From: Hansfordia pulvinata
Lineage: Eukaryota > Ascomycota > Sordariomycetes > Xylariales
Length of the DNA: 64,000 nt
Direction: 5' to 3'
Assembly (NCBI GenBank): GCA_006538405.1
Contig: BJKQ01000010.1
Location: forward strand, 1,178,001 to 1,242,000
Shown here: piece after piece, positions 1 through 11,913 of the stretch
How positions within the stretch are numbered: the first letter of the stretch is position 1
Layout of the letters: each line of letters opens with the position of its first letter
The notes under the pieces: model-generated
What the model was told of the DNA's origin: nothing
What the model saw: only the letters and a program-made list of their open reading frames with translations
The model's database searches: none
Made by a program: the position numbers and the translations under genes

Positions 1-1258
<1,258 letters not shown>

Positions 1259-3342
1259 TCACTGCTTGAGCGCGGGGCCGATCTTGATCAGGTAGTCGCA
1301 GCGCGCGCGCGCGGCGTCGCCCAGCTCCTCCATGACGGTGCCGCCGCCCGTCTGGAACAGCAGCCGGCTCCGGGGCGCGTCGCCGACGGTCCGCCAGGTC
1401 GTCGCCGCCGCCGCGGCCGCCAACCTCGCGTACGTGCCGCCGCCGTAGTATTCGCTTTCGTCAAAGTAGGAGTCGACATAGCCATCGTCGTCGTCGCCGT
1501 CGTCGTCGTAGCTGTTGTTGTCGTTGCTGTAGCCCCCATCCTGACCAGTCGTAAAGGGTGGAGGAGAAGGAGGAGGAGGAGACGGTGGTCCGTTGGGGTC
1601 CAGGTGGCGGACGAACCGGGCCCAGTAGCGCTGGACGGCGGCGACGGCGCGGGCGTTGTCGCCTCCCGGGAGGTAGCTGCGCGGGGCGCCGGGGCCGTGG
1701 GGGCCGAAGAGGGCCTGCAGCTCGGCCGTGTGCGGGACGCCGAGCCCCGCCGACGTCTGCTCCCGGGCCCGGACGTCGTAGCGGTACCGCCACGCCGGCA
1801 CCCCGCGCCGCGCCATCTGCTCCGCCGCCCACAGCGCCGGGCACGCGAACCGCATGTCCCCGTACACCTTGGCCACCTGCCGGTAGAAGCACCCCTCGCT
1901 CCCGGGGCATTCCCTCTCGCCCGCGGCGGTGTCTCCGTCTTCTCTCTTGCCGCTGTCGCCGTCGCCGTCATCGTCATCGTCATCGCCGCCGACTATGTCG
2001 CCGTCAAACTCCTCCCGCGGGTACAGCTCGTGCAGGCGCCCCAGCTGCGCCGGGCTCAGGTCCGCGTACTGGTCGCGCAGGAAGGCGTCGGCGTCGGCGC
2101 GCGAGGCCGCCCCCCGCGGCGCGAAGATGGTGCCCCCGTCCGTGTCGTCGCCGAAGATGGCCGGCACCCGCACGAACCGCCCCTGCTCGAACAGCCGGTA
2201 CGTCCGGTCCGCGAACATGTCCCCGTCCACCGACGGCCCCCACATGTAGATGGGCGCGCGCGCCGACCCCGGGTACGGCGGGCGGGCGGAGCCCGCGGTC
2301 GCGGCCTGGATCTCGCCGGCCCCCTTGCCCCGGATGCACCTGGCCGTCGACGACGGCGAGCCGCTCGAGCACCCCAGCGCGATCGCCAGCAGGTCGTGCT
2401 GGTACTGCGACTCGGCGGCCGTCAGCACGGGCGCGAACGACGGCGACTCGGCGGCCGCCCCGTGGAACAGGCCAAAGTCCTCCCCGCCGTACGCCACCAG
2501 CTGCAGGCTGACGCTGGCGCCGCCCGCCGACGCCCCCGCCAGCACCACCCGGCCCGGGTCGCCCCCGAACCGCGCCACGTGCCGCTGCACCCAGCCCAGG
2601 GCCTTGCGCTGGTCCCGCAGGCCGTTGTTGGCCGTGATGCCCCCGTCCCCGTCCCCGTCCCCGGTGCTGCCGCTGCCGCCGCTGCCGCCGCCGCTGCTGC
2701 TGCTGCTGCTGGTCAGGAACCCGTAAGGGCCCGTCCGGTAGTTGAGCGTCACCACCACCATCCCGCCCCCGCCCCCGGCGCCGCCGTCCGCCCCCGACGA
2801 CGCGATCAGGGCCCCGGCGTCCAGCCGCGGGTCGCTCAGCTCGTTGAAGCCGCCGCCCTGGATGAAGAAGAAGACGGGCAGCCGCGCGTCCCGCGCCGCC
2901 TTGGTCGGCGCGAACACGTTCAGGAACAGGCAGTCCTCCGACTGCCCCTCGGGCACCTCGTCCGGGCCCGTCGAGATGCACGCGTCGCCGAACTGTCGGG
3001 ACGACAAAGAGGGAGAGAGAGAGAGATTGAGTCAGTCGAATGTTGGACAACCCGGGTGAGCATGGCTGGGCGGAGAGTGATCGCCCGGCGAACGGCCTGG
3101 CTTGTCTGCGTGGTGCTTACCTGCTTCGCGTCCATCGCGTCCTCCCTGCACGGGGGTTCCGCCGGCGGCTCGAACCGCAGGCCGCCCACGGGGGCGGCGG
3201 CGTACCTGATCCCCAGCCACCGCGAGATGCCGTCCTTGGACGACGAGCCCACATACTCGTTGCACCCGACCTGCACGCGCTCCTCCACGGCCCTCGCCAG
3301 CAGAGGCGCCAACCAGAACAGTGCCGCTAAATCCGTGTACAT
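1259..3342 (-). CDS. Secreted type-B carboxylesterase/lipase family protein
   Basis: An alpha/beta-hydrolase of the carboxylesterase type B family, expected to hydrolyse carboxylic esters outside the cell. Two exons, 3342-3121 and 2992-1259, joined in phase 0 across a 128-nt GT-AG intron, give 651 aa. The start at 3342 opens a hydrophobic signal-like segment (about residues 1-17). The family motif EDCLFLNVFAP lies near residue 93, and the nucleophile elbow GASAGG puts the catalytic Ser near 229. The usual DEG acid motif reads DGG (about 359-361), so the canonical Glu is missing; His is in GVPHTAEL near 495. Ser/Gly, Asp-rich and Pro-rich inserts interrupt the fold and look disordered. A TATA-like element lies about 135 bp upstream. 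The family call is firm; the substrate is unknown. Confidence 0.88.
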
Positions 3343-4797
3343 AGTGGCGATAAAAAAACGACGAGTTCCACCCAGAACAGAACGAGAGAAAAACAAGAAA
3401 GAGAGCGCGAGAAGAGTCCGTGTGCGACTTCGTCACGTCGCGGGTGCCCGGTTGCGAGACCACGGGGAGGGCCCTTATATGCGATCATACTCCCCCACTG
3501 GGCCGAGCAAAGGCGGGTCCGATCTGATCCAAAAGACTCGAGAATGCAGTATCTCCCGTGATTGTATTGAGAACCCGCGTCTCGGGCAGGCAGTGCGCAG
3601 GTGGGTTCCATAAAGGCTCTCTGTGCCGTGGGGAAGTCCGGGTCAGCGCCAGCCCGCCCGTCTGCCCTTGAATGGTAGGCACTGATCAATGGCGACTGCA
3701 AGGCAAGCAGGCAGGCCGGCTGGCCAGCCGCGGTTATGGGAGCGCCGCGGTATTGAGGAGCTGGGTTTGGCTGTCACCGCACAAGACGGCATGGGGGAAA
3801 CGGCCGCTACTGCAGGCATCTCCTGGCCCGCTCCGCCGATAGACACTCCTGCGCCCAGGGCACGGCAAACCTCGAGGCGCGCGACTCGTTTGCCGTCCAT
3901 CAGCGATCTATCCAATCTAGTTGTTCTCAAGTGGAAGAGGAGGCACGAGCCAAGCTAGGCGAGGCCTCCCTGCCGACCCAAAAAGGCAGCAAGCTCCAGC
4001 TCCAGAGACGTCACAAGGGAGCCCGTACAAGACCAAATTGGTGGGACGCATTCCACAGACGGTCTGTCCCGGACGGCGTTGCAGAGGTGTCCTCGACCAA
4101 GACACCGAAAAGGAGATTGACGGCTTCCTGGCATGTACGAACCCCTCAGAGAACCAGCGTAAGGATACCATGATATGTTCGAGACGAATAGCTACCGACT
4201 GGGTCACTGAACAAACGGCGTGAAAAATAGATCGCCTTAAAGCGCACATGACATGTCTTGGAAATGGGTCGGCACCCCGCCATCGCCCTTCGGCTACCTG
4301 CCTGAATAAATGGAGCAGACGGGTCTGCGGCCGTCGGCAGTGCGTGCGAATGCGCCCTCGCGGTGCGATGCGCGCGGAATGCATCCGACAGGCAGGAGAA
4401 GCCACGTGTTGTTCACGTCGCGTCGCGTCGCGTCGTACCCGGATCGAGCCGAGGGCATTGTGGCTCAGACAAAGGCGATGTGGCCTCAAGTAAGAGTATA
4501 TCCGATTTGGGCAGTCATTGCCAGTCTCGTTGACAGTGGCGACGTTGCTAGGTGTGGGCAGATGGCCAGCCGGGCGCATGTGAATGCGGCGGGCAAACAG
4601 GTCGTAAGTGATGGATGAAGTGCAGCACAACGTTGGATATTCGTACAGGCGTATTTCGGGGCGAGATTCGTGCATCGCGACCGACTTCGTAGAGCCAAAC
4701 CTGTGGGCGGGCTGAGCCGTCCGCCTATTCGAGCTTCTCTTTTCCTTCCTTCTTCCTCCACGGCGTATTCGGCCGTTCCCCCTTTCCCCTGATCCCA
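3343..4797. other. Intergenic, no gene seen
   Basis: Promoter side of the carboxylesterase and 3' flank of the GCR1_C gene. A long minus-strand open frame (3917-5137) runs antiphase through the coding end of the neighbour and lacks any domain. A small GTCGC repeat lies near 4417-4436. Confidence 0.6.
3474..3480 (-). promoter_or_regulatory. Candidate TATA box of the carboxylesterase gene
   Basis: On the minus strand the sequence reads ATATAAG, about 135 bp upstream of the ATG at 3342. The call rests on position and sequence only. Confidence 0.4.
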
Positions 4798-5694
4798 TCA
4801 CACGAAGCGCTGCGACTCCCTCTGCTCCCTCTCGCGGTCGATGATGGTCCGCAGGATCTTGTCGACCGACTCGTGGCCCGGCTCCTGGTCCATCAGCTCG
4901 GCCTCCATCTCCTCGGACAGCCCGGACTCGCGCGCGCGCCGCTCGACCTCGGTCACGATCTTCCGCCGCTTCGAGAAGAAGGCCATCTCGTTGTTCGAGC
5001 AGTCGCGCCAGCGGCTGCCCCAGCGCCGCTCCAGGACCTCGATCGGGCCCCAGCCGTGCAGGTCCTGCCGCCACAGCTTCAGCAGGCCGCTCGCCGTCCG
5101 CACGCTCCGCGGGATCGTGAGCGGCGGGTCCGGGCACTGCGGGTTCACGGCCGCCCCCGGCGTGCCGCCGCCCCCTTCGCCGCCGCCGCTGCCCGCTCCT
5201 TGCTCCCCGGAACCGTTGGGGACCGCCGCCGCCGCCGGCGGCGGCGGCGGAGGGGGCGGGGTGCGCTGCCGCGTCCTCACCCGCGTGCGCTTGGGAGGCG
5301 GCGGGGCCGAGACGGCGGGCGAGGAGCCCGGGCCGGCGTCGCTGGCGGCGGGGACCTTCCGGGGCCGGCCCCTCCCGATCATGGACGGGGTGGTGCCGGG
5401 CTCGGACGGGCGGCGGTGGGCGGGCCTGACCTCGGATCGCAGCGGCGAGGGGGCGGCGGCGGCGATCTCGGCGGAGTCAAGCTGCTGCAGCTGGCCGACG
5501 GGGGTCAGCTCGAAGATCTGGCGGGTGCGGGCCACGGTGCGGATCTCGTGCTCCATGCGGTTCATCTGGTCCTGCATGTCCTCCATGCGCTTGTTCATGA
5601 TGCGCTGCGTGGCCAGCATGTCCCTCTGCACCGTCTCGAGGGTGCGCAGCGTCGCCAGCAGCTGGGGCTCGACCCCTTCCGTCTGGTTGCTCAT
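4798..5694 (-). CDS. GCR1_C-domain DNA-binding protein with AT-hook
   Basis: Intronless, 298 aa, probably a nuclear DNA-binding or transcriptional regulator. Residues about 8-60 form a heptad-like, Met/Gln-rich coiled coil. An AT-hook core (GRGRPRK) sits at 107-113, followed by a basic KRTRVRTRQR stretch and Pro- and Gly-rich linkers to about 185. The C-terminal part, about 195-255, has LLKLWRQDLHGWGPIEVLE then WGSRWRDC and FFSKRRKI, matching the pattern of the Transcription activator GCR1-like domain (GCR1_C). The end is charged and helical. The start at 5694 is the first ATG of a GC-biased frame. Target genes cannot be read from sequence, and the domain call is from memory of the family pattern. 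Confidence 0.8.
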   Translation of the reverse strand: MSNQTEGVEPQLLATLRTLETVQRDMLATQRIMNKRMEDMQDQMNRMEHEIRTVARTRQIFELTPVGQLQQLDSAEIAAAAPSPLRSEVRPAHRRPSEPGTTPSMIGRGRPRKVPAASDAGPGSSPAVSAPPPPKRTRVRTRQRTPPPPPPPPAAAAVPNGSGEQGAGSGGGEGGGGTPGAAVNPQCPDPPLTIPRSVRTASGLLKLWRQDLHGWGPIEVLERRWGSRWRDCSNNEMAFFSKRRKIVTEVERRARESGLSEEMEAELMDQEPGHESVDKILRTIIDREREQRESQRFV

Positions 5695-6669
5695 GGTCGC
5701 TGCTGCTGCTGCCCGCGGGCGGCCCCGTGTGCAGGGCGGATCAGGTAGCCCCGGTGGCCGATGAGAGGTGGGACGTAGGCAATTATGGACTAGGAACCGG
5801 TGCTCCCGGCCACGGATTGGCGAGTGACGGGGTAGAAATGTGATTGTTTGGTTGAGCCGCGGGCTGGCTTCCGTGGACTGCCGCTGCTGCTGCTACTGGG
5901 TGCGGTGGCAGCTGTGAGGGCGTTGCGATCGCGACGTGACATGATGCGACGCGACTGGTTCGAGGTTCGTATCCGGACTGGGGTGAGTACTGTGTGTATT
6001 CCTACTGGGTCACGGGTCTGACAACCTACTGAGCCACTTTACCACTGTTATCCGTGCAAGCCAAGTTATTTCATTCCGGCCAGTGAGAATAGGAAGCTCC
6101 ACATCATGCCACCCCGCGGCCTGTCTCGTCCAGAAGCTCAATGCATGTGTCGCCATCCTGACGCGCCTCTCCTTGCCTATTGGACTATTCTTTCATTCTT
6201 CATAGCTCAGCGTTGAGGAGATGTTTGCACATGGAGTGGATTCTCAACCCGCACATTTCCTCTTAATAATCCTCGGTGGTCAAATCTTGTTCTCTGCTTT
6301 CTCCCTTGACTTCTTTATTTGTTGGAAAGTCGCTTGCTAGCTCAAAACACAGGTCAATGCTCACACCGAGAGATCCTGAATGTCCGCTCCAATTCGTCGC
6401 ACTGGCTGTTTCCTACTCAGCAAGCCCGCAAGAAAATCACTGGCTTCGCAAAGTCACCCGTGGCAGCTTCTTCTAGTAGATTCTTGATCAAAATTGCGCT
6501 GCCCTATATCCTACACGGCAATGTGCGTGGCTTATTTCACAAAGATCTGGAGCGGGCTTTCTTGTGGACCGTCGCGGTCCACGCGCTCACATATACAAGA
6601 GTGGCAACTCCACTCGGACTTCTGTGCAAGGCCAGACGAGAACATTGCCAGCACGTCTGATAATAGCAA
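5695..6669. other. Intergenic, no gene seen
   Basis: The upstream region of the GCR1_C gene and the 3' flank of the minus-strand gene to its right. The part after about 6060 is visibly less GC-rich. Overlapping open frames of up to 113 codons show no domain or codon bias. Confidence 0.55.
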
Positions 6670-9174
6670 TCATGGCCGATTGCCCGACTTCGGCTCGGGA
6701 GTGTCCTTGGTCTTGTCATGCTGGCTCGGTTGCGTCCTGTCCTCTTGGTCCTCCTTCTCCGGCATCTCGACGAATGGCTGACGCAAGTCGCCCGATACAG
6801 ACTCGAGAATGCTCCTGATCTTCTCGTACTGGCTCGAATGGGTCAAGTCTTTCAGGTCTTCCGCCTCTAGCAACAAGAGGGGCGACTGGCGCGGGCCGAG
6901 TTGATGCTTCAACCGGTCAGCAACGCTCCGATGAAGCGGAGACATGGCTCGCATCGATGTCCTCATTGAGGCCCTTCTTGTAGGCTCGGCAGTCTTGACC
7001 AGACTCCAGGTCAAGCTTGCATTCTGCTGGACCTTTCTCTCGGTCTTTTCTGCACCCATGTGGGGTACGGCAGTGCCAGCAGACGGTTGCACCTGATCCT
7101 TGGTCTTTTCGGCAGCCACGGCGGAGACAGCAGAGTGGTTCGCCGTGGAATTCTTCTTTGTTGGGGTGTAGCGAGATCGGAATTCGGCCGGTACCATAGC
7201 CCGAGCTGCCCAAGCCTCCTCGCTCTCCCAGTCCAGGTCCATGAGGCCATTCCGAGACTGATTGCCCTCGGTGAATTGTGTGGTCAATCGGATGGCTTCC
7301 CTCTTTGTATCCCCTTCCTGCTGAGCCCTCCAGCTTCGCAGGACCTCTGTCAGATGGCCTCGCGGCCGGAGCGAGCCCTTGTCCTCCTCTTCCAACTTGG
7401 TTGGGAACTGATATGTACCACTGTCCAATTCATTTTCGCGTAACAGGGCTGCCAGCTTTCGACTCGGCCGATGGAACACGCTGCGGTCCGGTGCAAGTCT
7501 TCTCATAACCGTCATTGCTTCCTTGGCACATCTCTCTTCCGACAGCGAAGCTGTCTCGAAGGCCTTTGACTGCAGTCGAGCAATGTTCCGGTGCAGTGGT
7601 GGAATTTGCTCCGTTGCCATATATAGCGTCAGCGCATCTCTTGCCAGCGCCAACGCGTGATCGAGCGATGGCAACTCTGCCAATGACTCATGTAGTCGTC
7701 GTATGGGAGCGCCCGGGCTCGTCGTCAAAGCCAGCCCGGGCACGGGTTTGTTGGCGTGGAGTCGATGTAAGTAGTTCATCAGACCCGCGTGCGACGGCTC
7801 TGAAACAGCTGGAATTCCTGCGGTCTCGTACCCACTGTTGGTGTGGTATGAGATGAGCCAGAGCAATGAACGAAGCAGGTGGTCGTCGGGTCGGTTGACC
7901 AATCGTCTCCTGTAACTGGTTCTGTGGATCAATAGCTGCCAGAGTCCGAGGATCTTGTCGCGGGACTTTGCCAGTGTGATCTCTATGCGATCAGCCGCAT
8001 CTGATAGTGCTGTTGCCGAAGGGGCAACCTCGGAAGCTTCCGGTATGTCGCAGTAGTCTGGAAGAGGCCTGGAGTATTCGGACCTTCTTCCAGGCCTGTG
8101 TTTCTTCATCTCGTGGGCTTTGATCGCAATAAAATAGCCACGGTCAAGCATATTAAGGATGTCTTTCACCCGCCACTTCGCGTCCAAGTGTTCGCGCGAA
8201 CAGGCCGTGATAAAATGGGCGCGTACCCTTTCGATGCACCTCCCAATGATTCTTTGCACGTCAATCCTCCTGGGGTCGTGGTTGTGGAGGTCGCGAATGT
8301 AAGAGATGGAGAAGACATCATCCAGAAGATCTGGCGTCGTGAGCCCATATATCTCCACTTTACGCATGCTCACAACGGCTCCAAGGAGATGCTGGTAGGC
8401 GTACGCTTCAATCCAGTCGGCGATTGTGATCTCCCAGGCGCGTTTGCAGTGCTCGAGCTGCGCCATTATATCGTCAAGCTTGTGTTCAAAATTCGTAGAA
8501 TCTCCGGCACCCAGCGCCTCGGGCAATTGTGTGTCAACTGCCCGTACGCGCAGCCGCCGCCGCCGCTGCCGCTCCCGCTCCCAACGGTGTTTCTTCAGAA
8601 CTTTGATTGCGGCGGCGACAACTACGCCAAGCCTGAATCGCAAGACTCTGGCCGAGTGGATACGGTGCTCGAGGTTACTGATATGTCTCCACAGTCGAGC
8701 CTTCATTGGGAATTGCATAGGCTGGATATATCTTCCAGGGATCTCCCAGGGTGTTGGGGTGTAAGAAAGCAGGTATCTTTCTCTTAGTTGATAATAGGCC
8801 TTGTTCATCTTGCGGTTGAAGTCTCTTATGACGAAATCGGTGCAGTATTTGGCTTTGGATGGGTTTTGAGCGGGACCAGCCAGCTCAGCACGAATCGACG
8901 TCTCATCGTCGACATAGGCTCTTTCCACAGTCAAGGGCCCGGCATGATTCCGGGTTTTTTTGCGAGCCGGCTTGGGTGTTTTTTGATTTCGCGAGCCGGT
9001 CTGCCATTTGCGACCTGACCTGGCGCCTGTTATGCGCTCGCCTTTCTTATAATAGCTTCGGCGCTGCAAACAATCGGCTGCAAGATTGGGGAAAGTCAGG
9101 CTCCTGCCATGGGCGTGGCGCAAGGTCCAGGCTGCTTGCGCGCCCTGACGGGCCAGATGCGCCAGAGGCGTCAT
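6670..9174 (-). CDS. Hypothetical protein, probable mitochondrial presequence
   Basis: A single 834-aa open frame without introns; I do not recognise the family. The first 45 or so residues contain many Arg, Ala, Leu and Ser and almost no acidic residue until about 33, ending LQRRSYYKKG, which resembles a matrix-targeting presequence with an R-2-type cleavage site. The middle is helical and basic, including a run ERERQRRRRLRVRAV near 200, several Tyr/Trp-rich helices and long segments that could be helical repeats. The last 170 residues or so are charged, Ser/Thr/Gln-rich and probably disordered. Third-position GC is visibly lower than in neighbours such as the P450, suggesting a differently constrained or moderately expressed gene. 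A mitochondrial role is inference from the N-terminus only. Confidence 0.72.
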   Translation of the reverse strand: MTPLAHLARQGAQAAWTLRHAHGRSLTFPNLAADCLQRRSYYKKGERITGARSGRKWQTGSRNQKTPKPARKKTRNHAGPLTVERAYVDDETSIRAELAGPAQNPSKAKYCTDFVIRDFNRKMNKAYYQLRERYLLSYTPTPWEIPGRYIQPMQFPMKARLWRHISNLEHRIHSARVLRFRLGVVVAAAIKVLKKHRWERERQRRRRLRVRAVDTQLPEALGAGDSTNFEHKLDDIMAQLEHCKRAWEITIADWIEAYAYQHLLGAVVSMRKVEIYGLTTPDLLDDVFSISYIRDLHNHDPRRIDVQRIIGRCIERVRAHFITACSREHLDAKWRVKDILNMLDRGYFIAIKAHEMKKHRPGRRSEYSRPLPDYCDIPEASEVAPSATALSDAADRIEITLAKSRDKILGLWQLLIHRTSYRRRLVNRPDDHLLRSLLWLISYHTNSGYETAGIPAVSEPSHAGLMNYLHRLHANKPVPGLALTTSPGAPIRRLHESLAELPSLDHALALARDALTLYMATEQIPPLHRNIARLQSKAFETASLSEERCAKEAMTVMRRLAPDRSVFHRPSRKLAALLRENELDSGTYQFPTKLEEEDKGSLRPRGHLTEVLRSWRAQQEGDTKREAIRLTTQFTEGNQSRNGLMDLDWESEEAWAARAMVPAEFRSRYTPTKKNSTANHSAVSAVAAEKTKDQVQPSAGTAVPHMGAEKTERKVQQNASLTWSLVKTAEPTRRASMRTSMRAMSPLHRSVADRLKHQLGPRQSPLLLLEAEDLKDLTHSSQYEKIRSILESVSGDLRQPFVEMPEKEDQEDRTQPSQHDKTKDTPEPKSGNRP

Positions 9175-10441
9175 GGCAAGTTACTCTTCCTTGGTCTTGG
9201 AGGAGCCAACGCGTGTCAATTGGCACAGAGAGTTTGCTTTGAAAGGCGGGCGGCAGGGAAGCGTCCCCACCACCTACGTCGCCAGGAGTTCGCTCTCCTA
9301 GGGGCAAGTGACAGAGGGCATGATGTATCGGTTCGGGGTCTCGTGACGGGGAATCGGAGGTCTGGCGCTTCGGCTGGCTTCGGGGGCGACTTCGGTGTAG
9401 TCAAGAGTGCTCTGTCGAATTGCCGAGCGAGGAGTGGGAAGTGGCGCGACTGAGAACCAGCGCGTACGCGCAGCGTCTAGTCAAGGATCAAGGCGGGCGA
9501 GAGCGCCTGTTGCTGGTTTGGCGGAATTGGGTGGCGATCTGGGCGAATGCCGTGCGTGGCAGGACAAGACGAATACTGGCCACGTAGAGGGTGGACTGGG
9601 GGCTGTGAGAGTGGACTGAGGACTGAGAGGGTGGACTGCAAAGTGAGGCAACGAGCGACGGGTGACGAAAAGGAAGCTGGCCTGGCGACCGGCGCAGGTG
9701 TTTTCGAGCACTTTTTGAGTGGGTCTCAATGTGCGCTGCCGCGCTGACAAGGCGCTGCCCGCCACGGCCACGGAGCTTCCGCCTTCTCAGGCCGGCCGTC
9801 CAGCCTGGGTCGCGACTGCCAAATCAAGTCTTATGGGTAAACGATTCTTGCGTTCCAATTGCATAGTAGGTAGGTCTGTACATCGCCAAACCAGATGTAT
9901 GAGTATTGGAAGGTATGTAGGTATTCAGTACATGTAGTATGGCAACAATGGAACATTGAAGCACAGATCTACCCCTTACCTAACACATCGGGGAGGACGA
10001 TATTGGGTCTGGGTATCGACTGATGTGTCACATGCCTACAACATTGAAACCAGACGATGCCTACCTACCTACCGTACCTACTGGGCCGTGATCACGTCGC
10101 TCACGTACACCAACGATCTCCCCTTAGGTTACCGTCACCAAGCCAAGGCGCACTGCATCGCCCTTCATTGACGATTCTGAATTCATCGGCGCACATTGTT
10201 CTCATAACAACCCGCACATGGATCATTTGCGCTTGCTCTTGTACACGTTCTTGCATCTACTGAGCCAACGCTTGCGGTTGCCGGGTCTGTAAGTACCTTA
10301 GGCAGGTACTCTAATTTGGAGCGCATCTCAGAGCGCCTGAGAGGACGGAGACCATTGGGATTCAATGACGATGCTTCCAGGTGACTCCCAAAACGCCACT
10401 CCACGCTTCAAGCCGAAACGGACTACATCATGAGCTTCCGC
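9175..10441. other. Intergenic, no gene seen
   Basis: The upstream region of the mitochondrial-like gene and the 3' flank of the b5-reductase gene. It holds short CCTA/TAGG repeats (about 9868-9925 and 10057-10080). Open frames of up to about 127 codons show no recognisable product. Confidence 0.55.
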
Positions 10442-11913
10442 TCAAAAAACAAACACCTGATCCGACATCTTCGCTGCCGCTCCCGGCTGCTCGAACCCCA
10501 ACTCCACGAGCGCCTTCTTCGTCCCCGCGACCATCCCAGGCGGTCCGCAGAGCAGCATCTTGGTGTCCGGGCCGGGCGCCGGCAGCTGCTCCGCGAGCGT
10601 CTCCTTGCTCACGCGGCCGACTGCGTGCGCCCACTCCAGACTCGCCGGCGCGTTGTCCAGCATGTAGTACATCTTGAAGTTCTTCGGGTACAGCCGCGCG
10701 AACCTCTCCAGCTCCGCCTGCAGCAGATGTCGCCCTCGGCGCGGTTCGCGTACACCAGGCTGATCTCGGTCGTGTCGCGGTCGTCCTCGCAGATGGCTCG
10801 GATGAGCTGGTACATGGGCGTGATCCCCGTGCCTCCCGCCACCATGCCCAGCCGCTTGCACAGGCCGCGGCGGTACCGCATCGCCCCCTTGGGCCCCCGG
10901 AAGTGCACCTCGTCGCCCTCCTCGAGGTTGGCCAGGTACCGCCCCGTCAGCAGGCCGTCCGGGTAGCATCTGACGACCAGCTCCAGCGTTCCCCGGTCGC
11001 CGTTGTTCGACACGGGCGTGTACGAGCGCACGACCGACTGCCCGTCAATCTCCTCCTTGATGGCCACGTGCTGCCCGATGGGGATCCCGGCCACCGTTTG
11101 CGGCGTGGGCAGGTCGAAGGTGAAGCGGTAGACGTTGGGGGCCACCATCTCCTTCTTGGTGAGCGGCAGCGTCTGATACACCACCGGGTCCAGCCACCCT
11201 CCCTGAAGCAGAGGGTCCGGCTTCTCCCGCTTGGCGATCTTCTTGTGCGGCGGATATCTCTGGAAGCCCGAGTCTATCTTCAACAGCAGCGAGAGCTTCT
11301 TGGCTATCACGGCGTTGACCACGGCCAGCACTCCGGCCCCGGCTAGCACGCCCTCGACAAAGCCTACTCCTCGTCGCTGGGACCTACCCGGAACCAGCCA
11401 CGACGGAGTGAGTGTGGAGAGATAGGCTGAAGCCGGGCTGAGCAGACCGTAGCGGTGTCCGGCGTATCCCAGCGCCAGGGCGCCCGCAGAGGCGAGTGCG
11501 ATGCGGCTGGCCTTCGACACGGTGCCTTGCCCCTTGACCGGCTTACCTGGCGGCAGGGTTTTGGGGACAACCCGGACAGGTTTCGGCGCGGCCTTCTTGT
11601 ACGCGCCCTTCAGCTTCCCGATCCGATATCTCGCCATGATCTCGAAAGCATCATCTGAGTGGCCGGCGCTGTCAAACGCCTCGGACGCGTCTGTGCCGGC
11701 GGCCTCGACGAGAATGTCCACCCCGCCCGGGTGGTCGTCCACATACTTGGTGACGTCGTAAACTGCGTCTGGAGTTAGCGGGCGGGGGACTCACGAGGCC
11801 GGCGACTTCGACTTGCCTTCGCCGTGGATCACCATCCACGCATCATCGCGAATCCGATGGCCCGCCACCTCCTTGGCTGTATACTCAGCCGGTGCTGCTG
11901 ATGCGTCGGCCAT
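10442..11913 (-). CDS. Cytochrome b5 / NADH-cytochrome b5 reductase fusion (one-base frameshift)
   Basis: A membrane-bound electron-transfer protein that would take electrons from NADH via FAD to its own heme. Exon 1 (11913-11817) joins exon 2 (11762-10442) across a 54-nt GC-AG intron; only this splice gives the b5 sequence HGEVYDVTKY. Heme ligands are His43 (HPGG) and His67 (AGHSDD), 24 apart as in b5. Two hydrophobic segments follow (about 119-139 and 165-187), then the FAD motif RSYTP (278-282), the NAD-binding GGTGITP (342-348) and CGPPGM near the C-terminus. After ...RAEGDI (residue 378) the frame breaks: one G is missing on the plus strand at 10726/10727. With one base added the protein is about 472 aa and ends DQVFVF. 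Divergent from the P450. Domain identity is secure; the frameshift is either sequence error or a real lesion. Confidence 0.87.
11763..11816 (-). other. GC-AG intron of the b5-reductase fusion gene
   Basis: The donor reads GAAG then GCAAGT and the acceptor ACGCAG on the minus strand. The alternative GT donor nearby (GTGAGT about 22 nt downstream) puts the conserved b5 residues out of frame. GC-AG introns with the AG|GCAAGT donor are a known minor class. Confidence 0.8.

Noticed and set aside
3917..5137. 406-codon minus-strand open frame
   Set aside because: It overlaps the GCR1_C gene in another frame and continues into non-coding DNA; poor composition.
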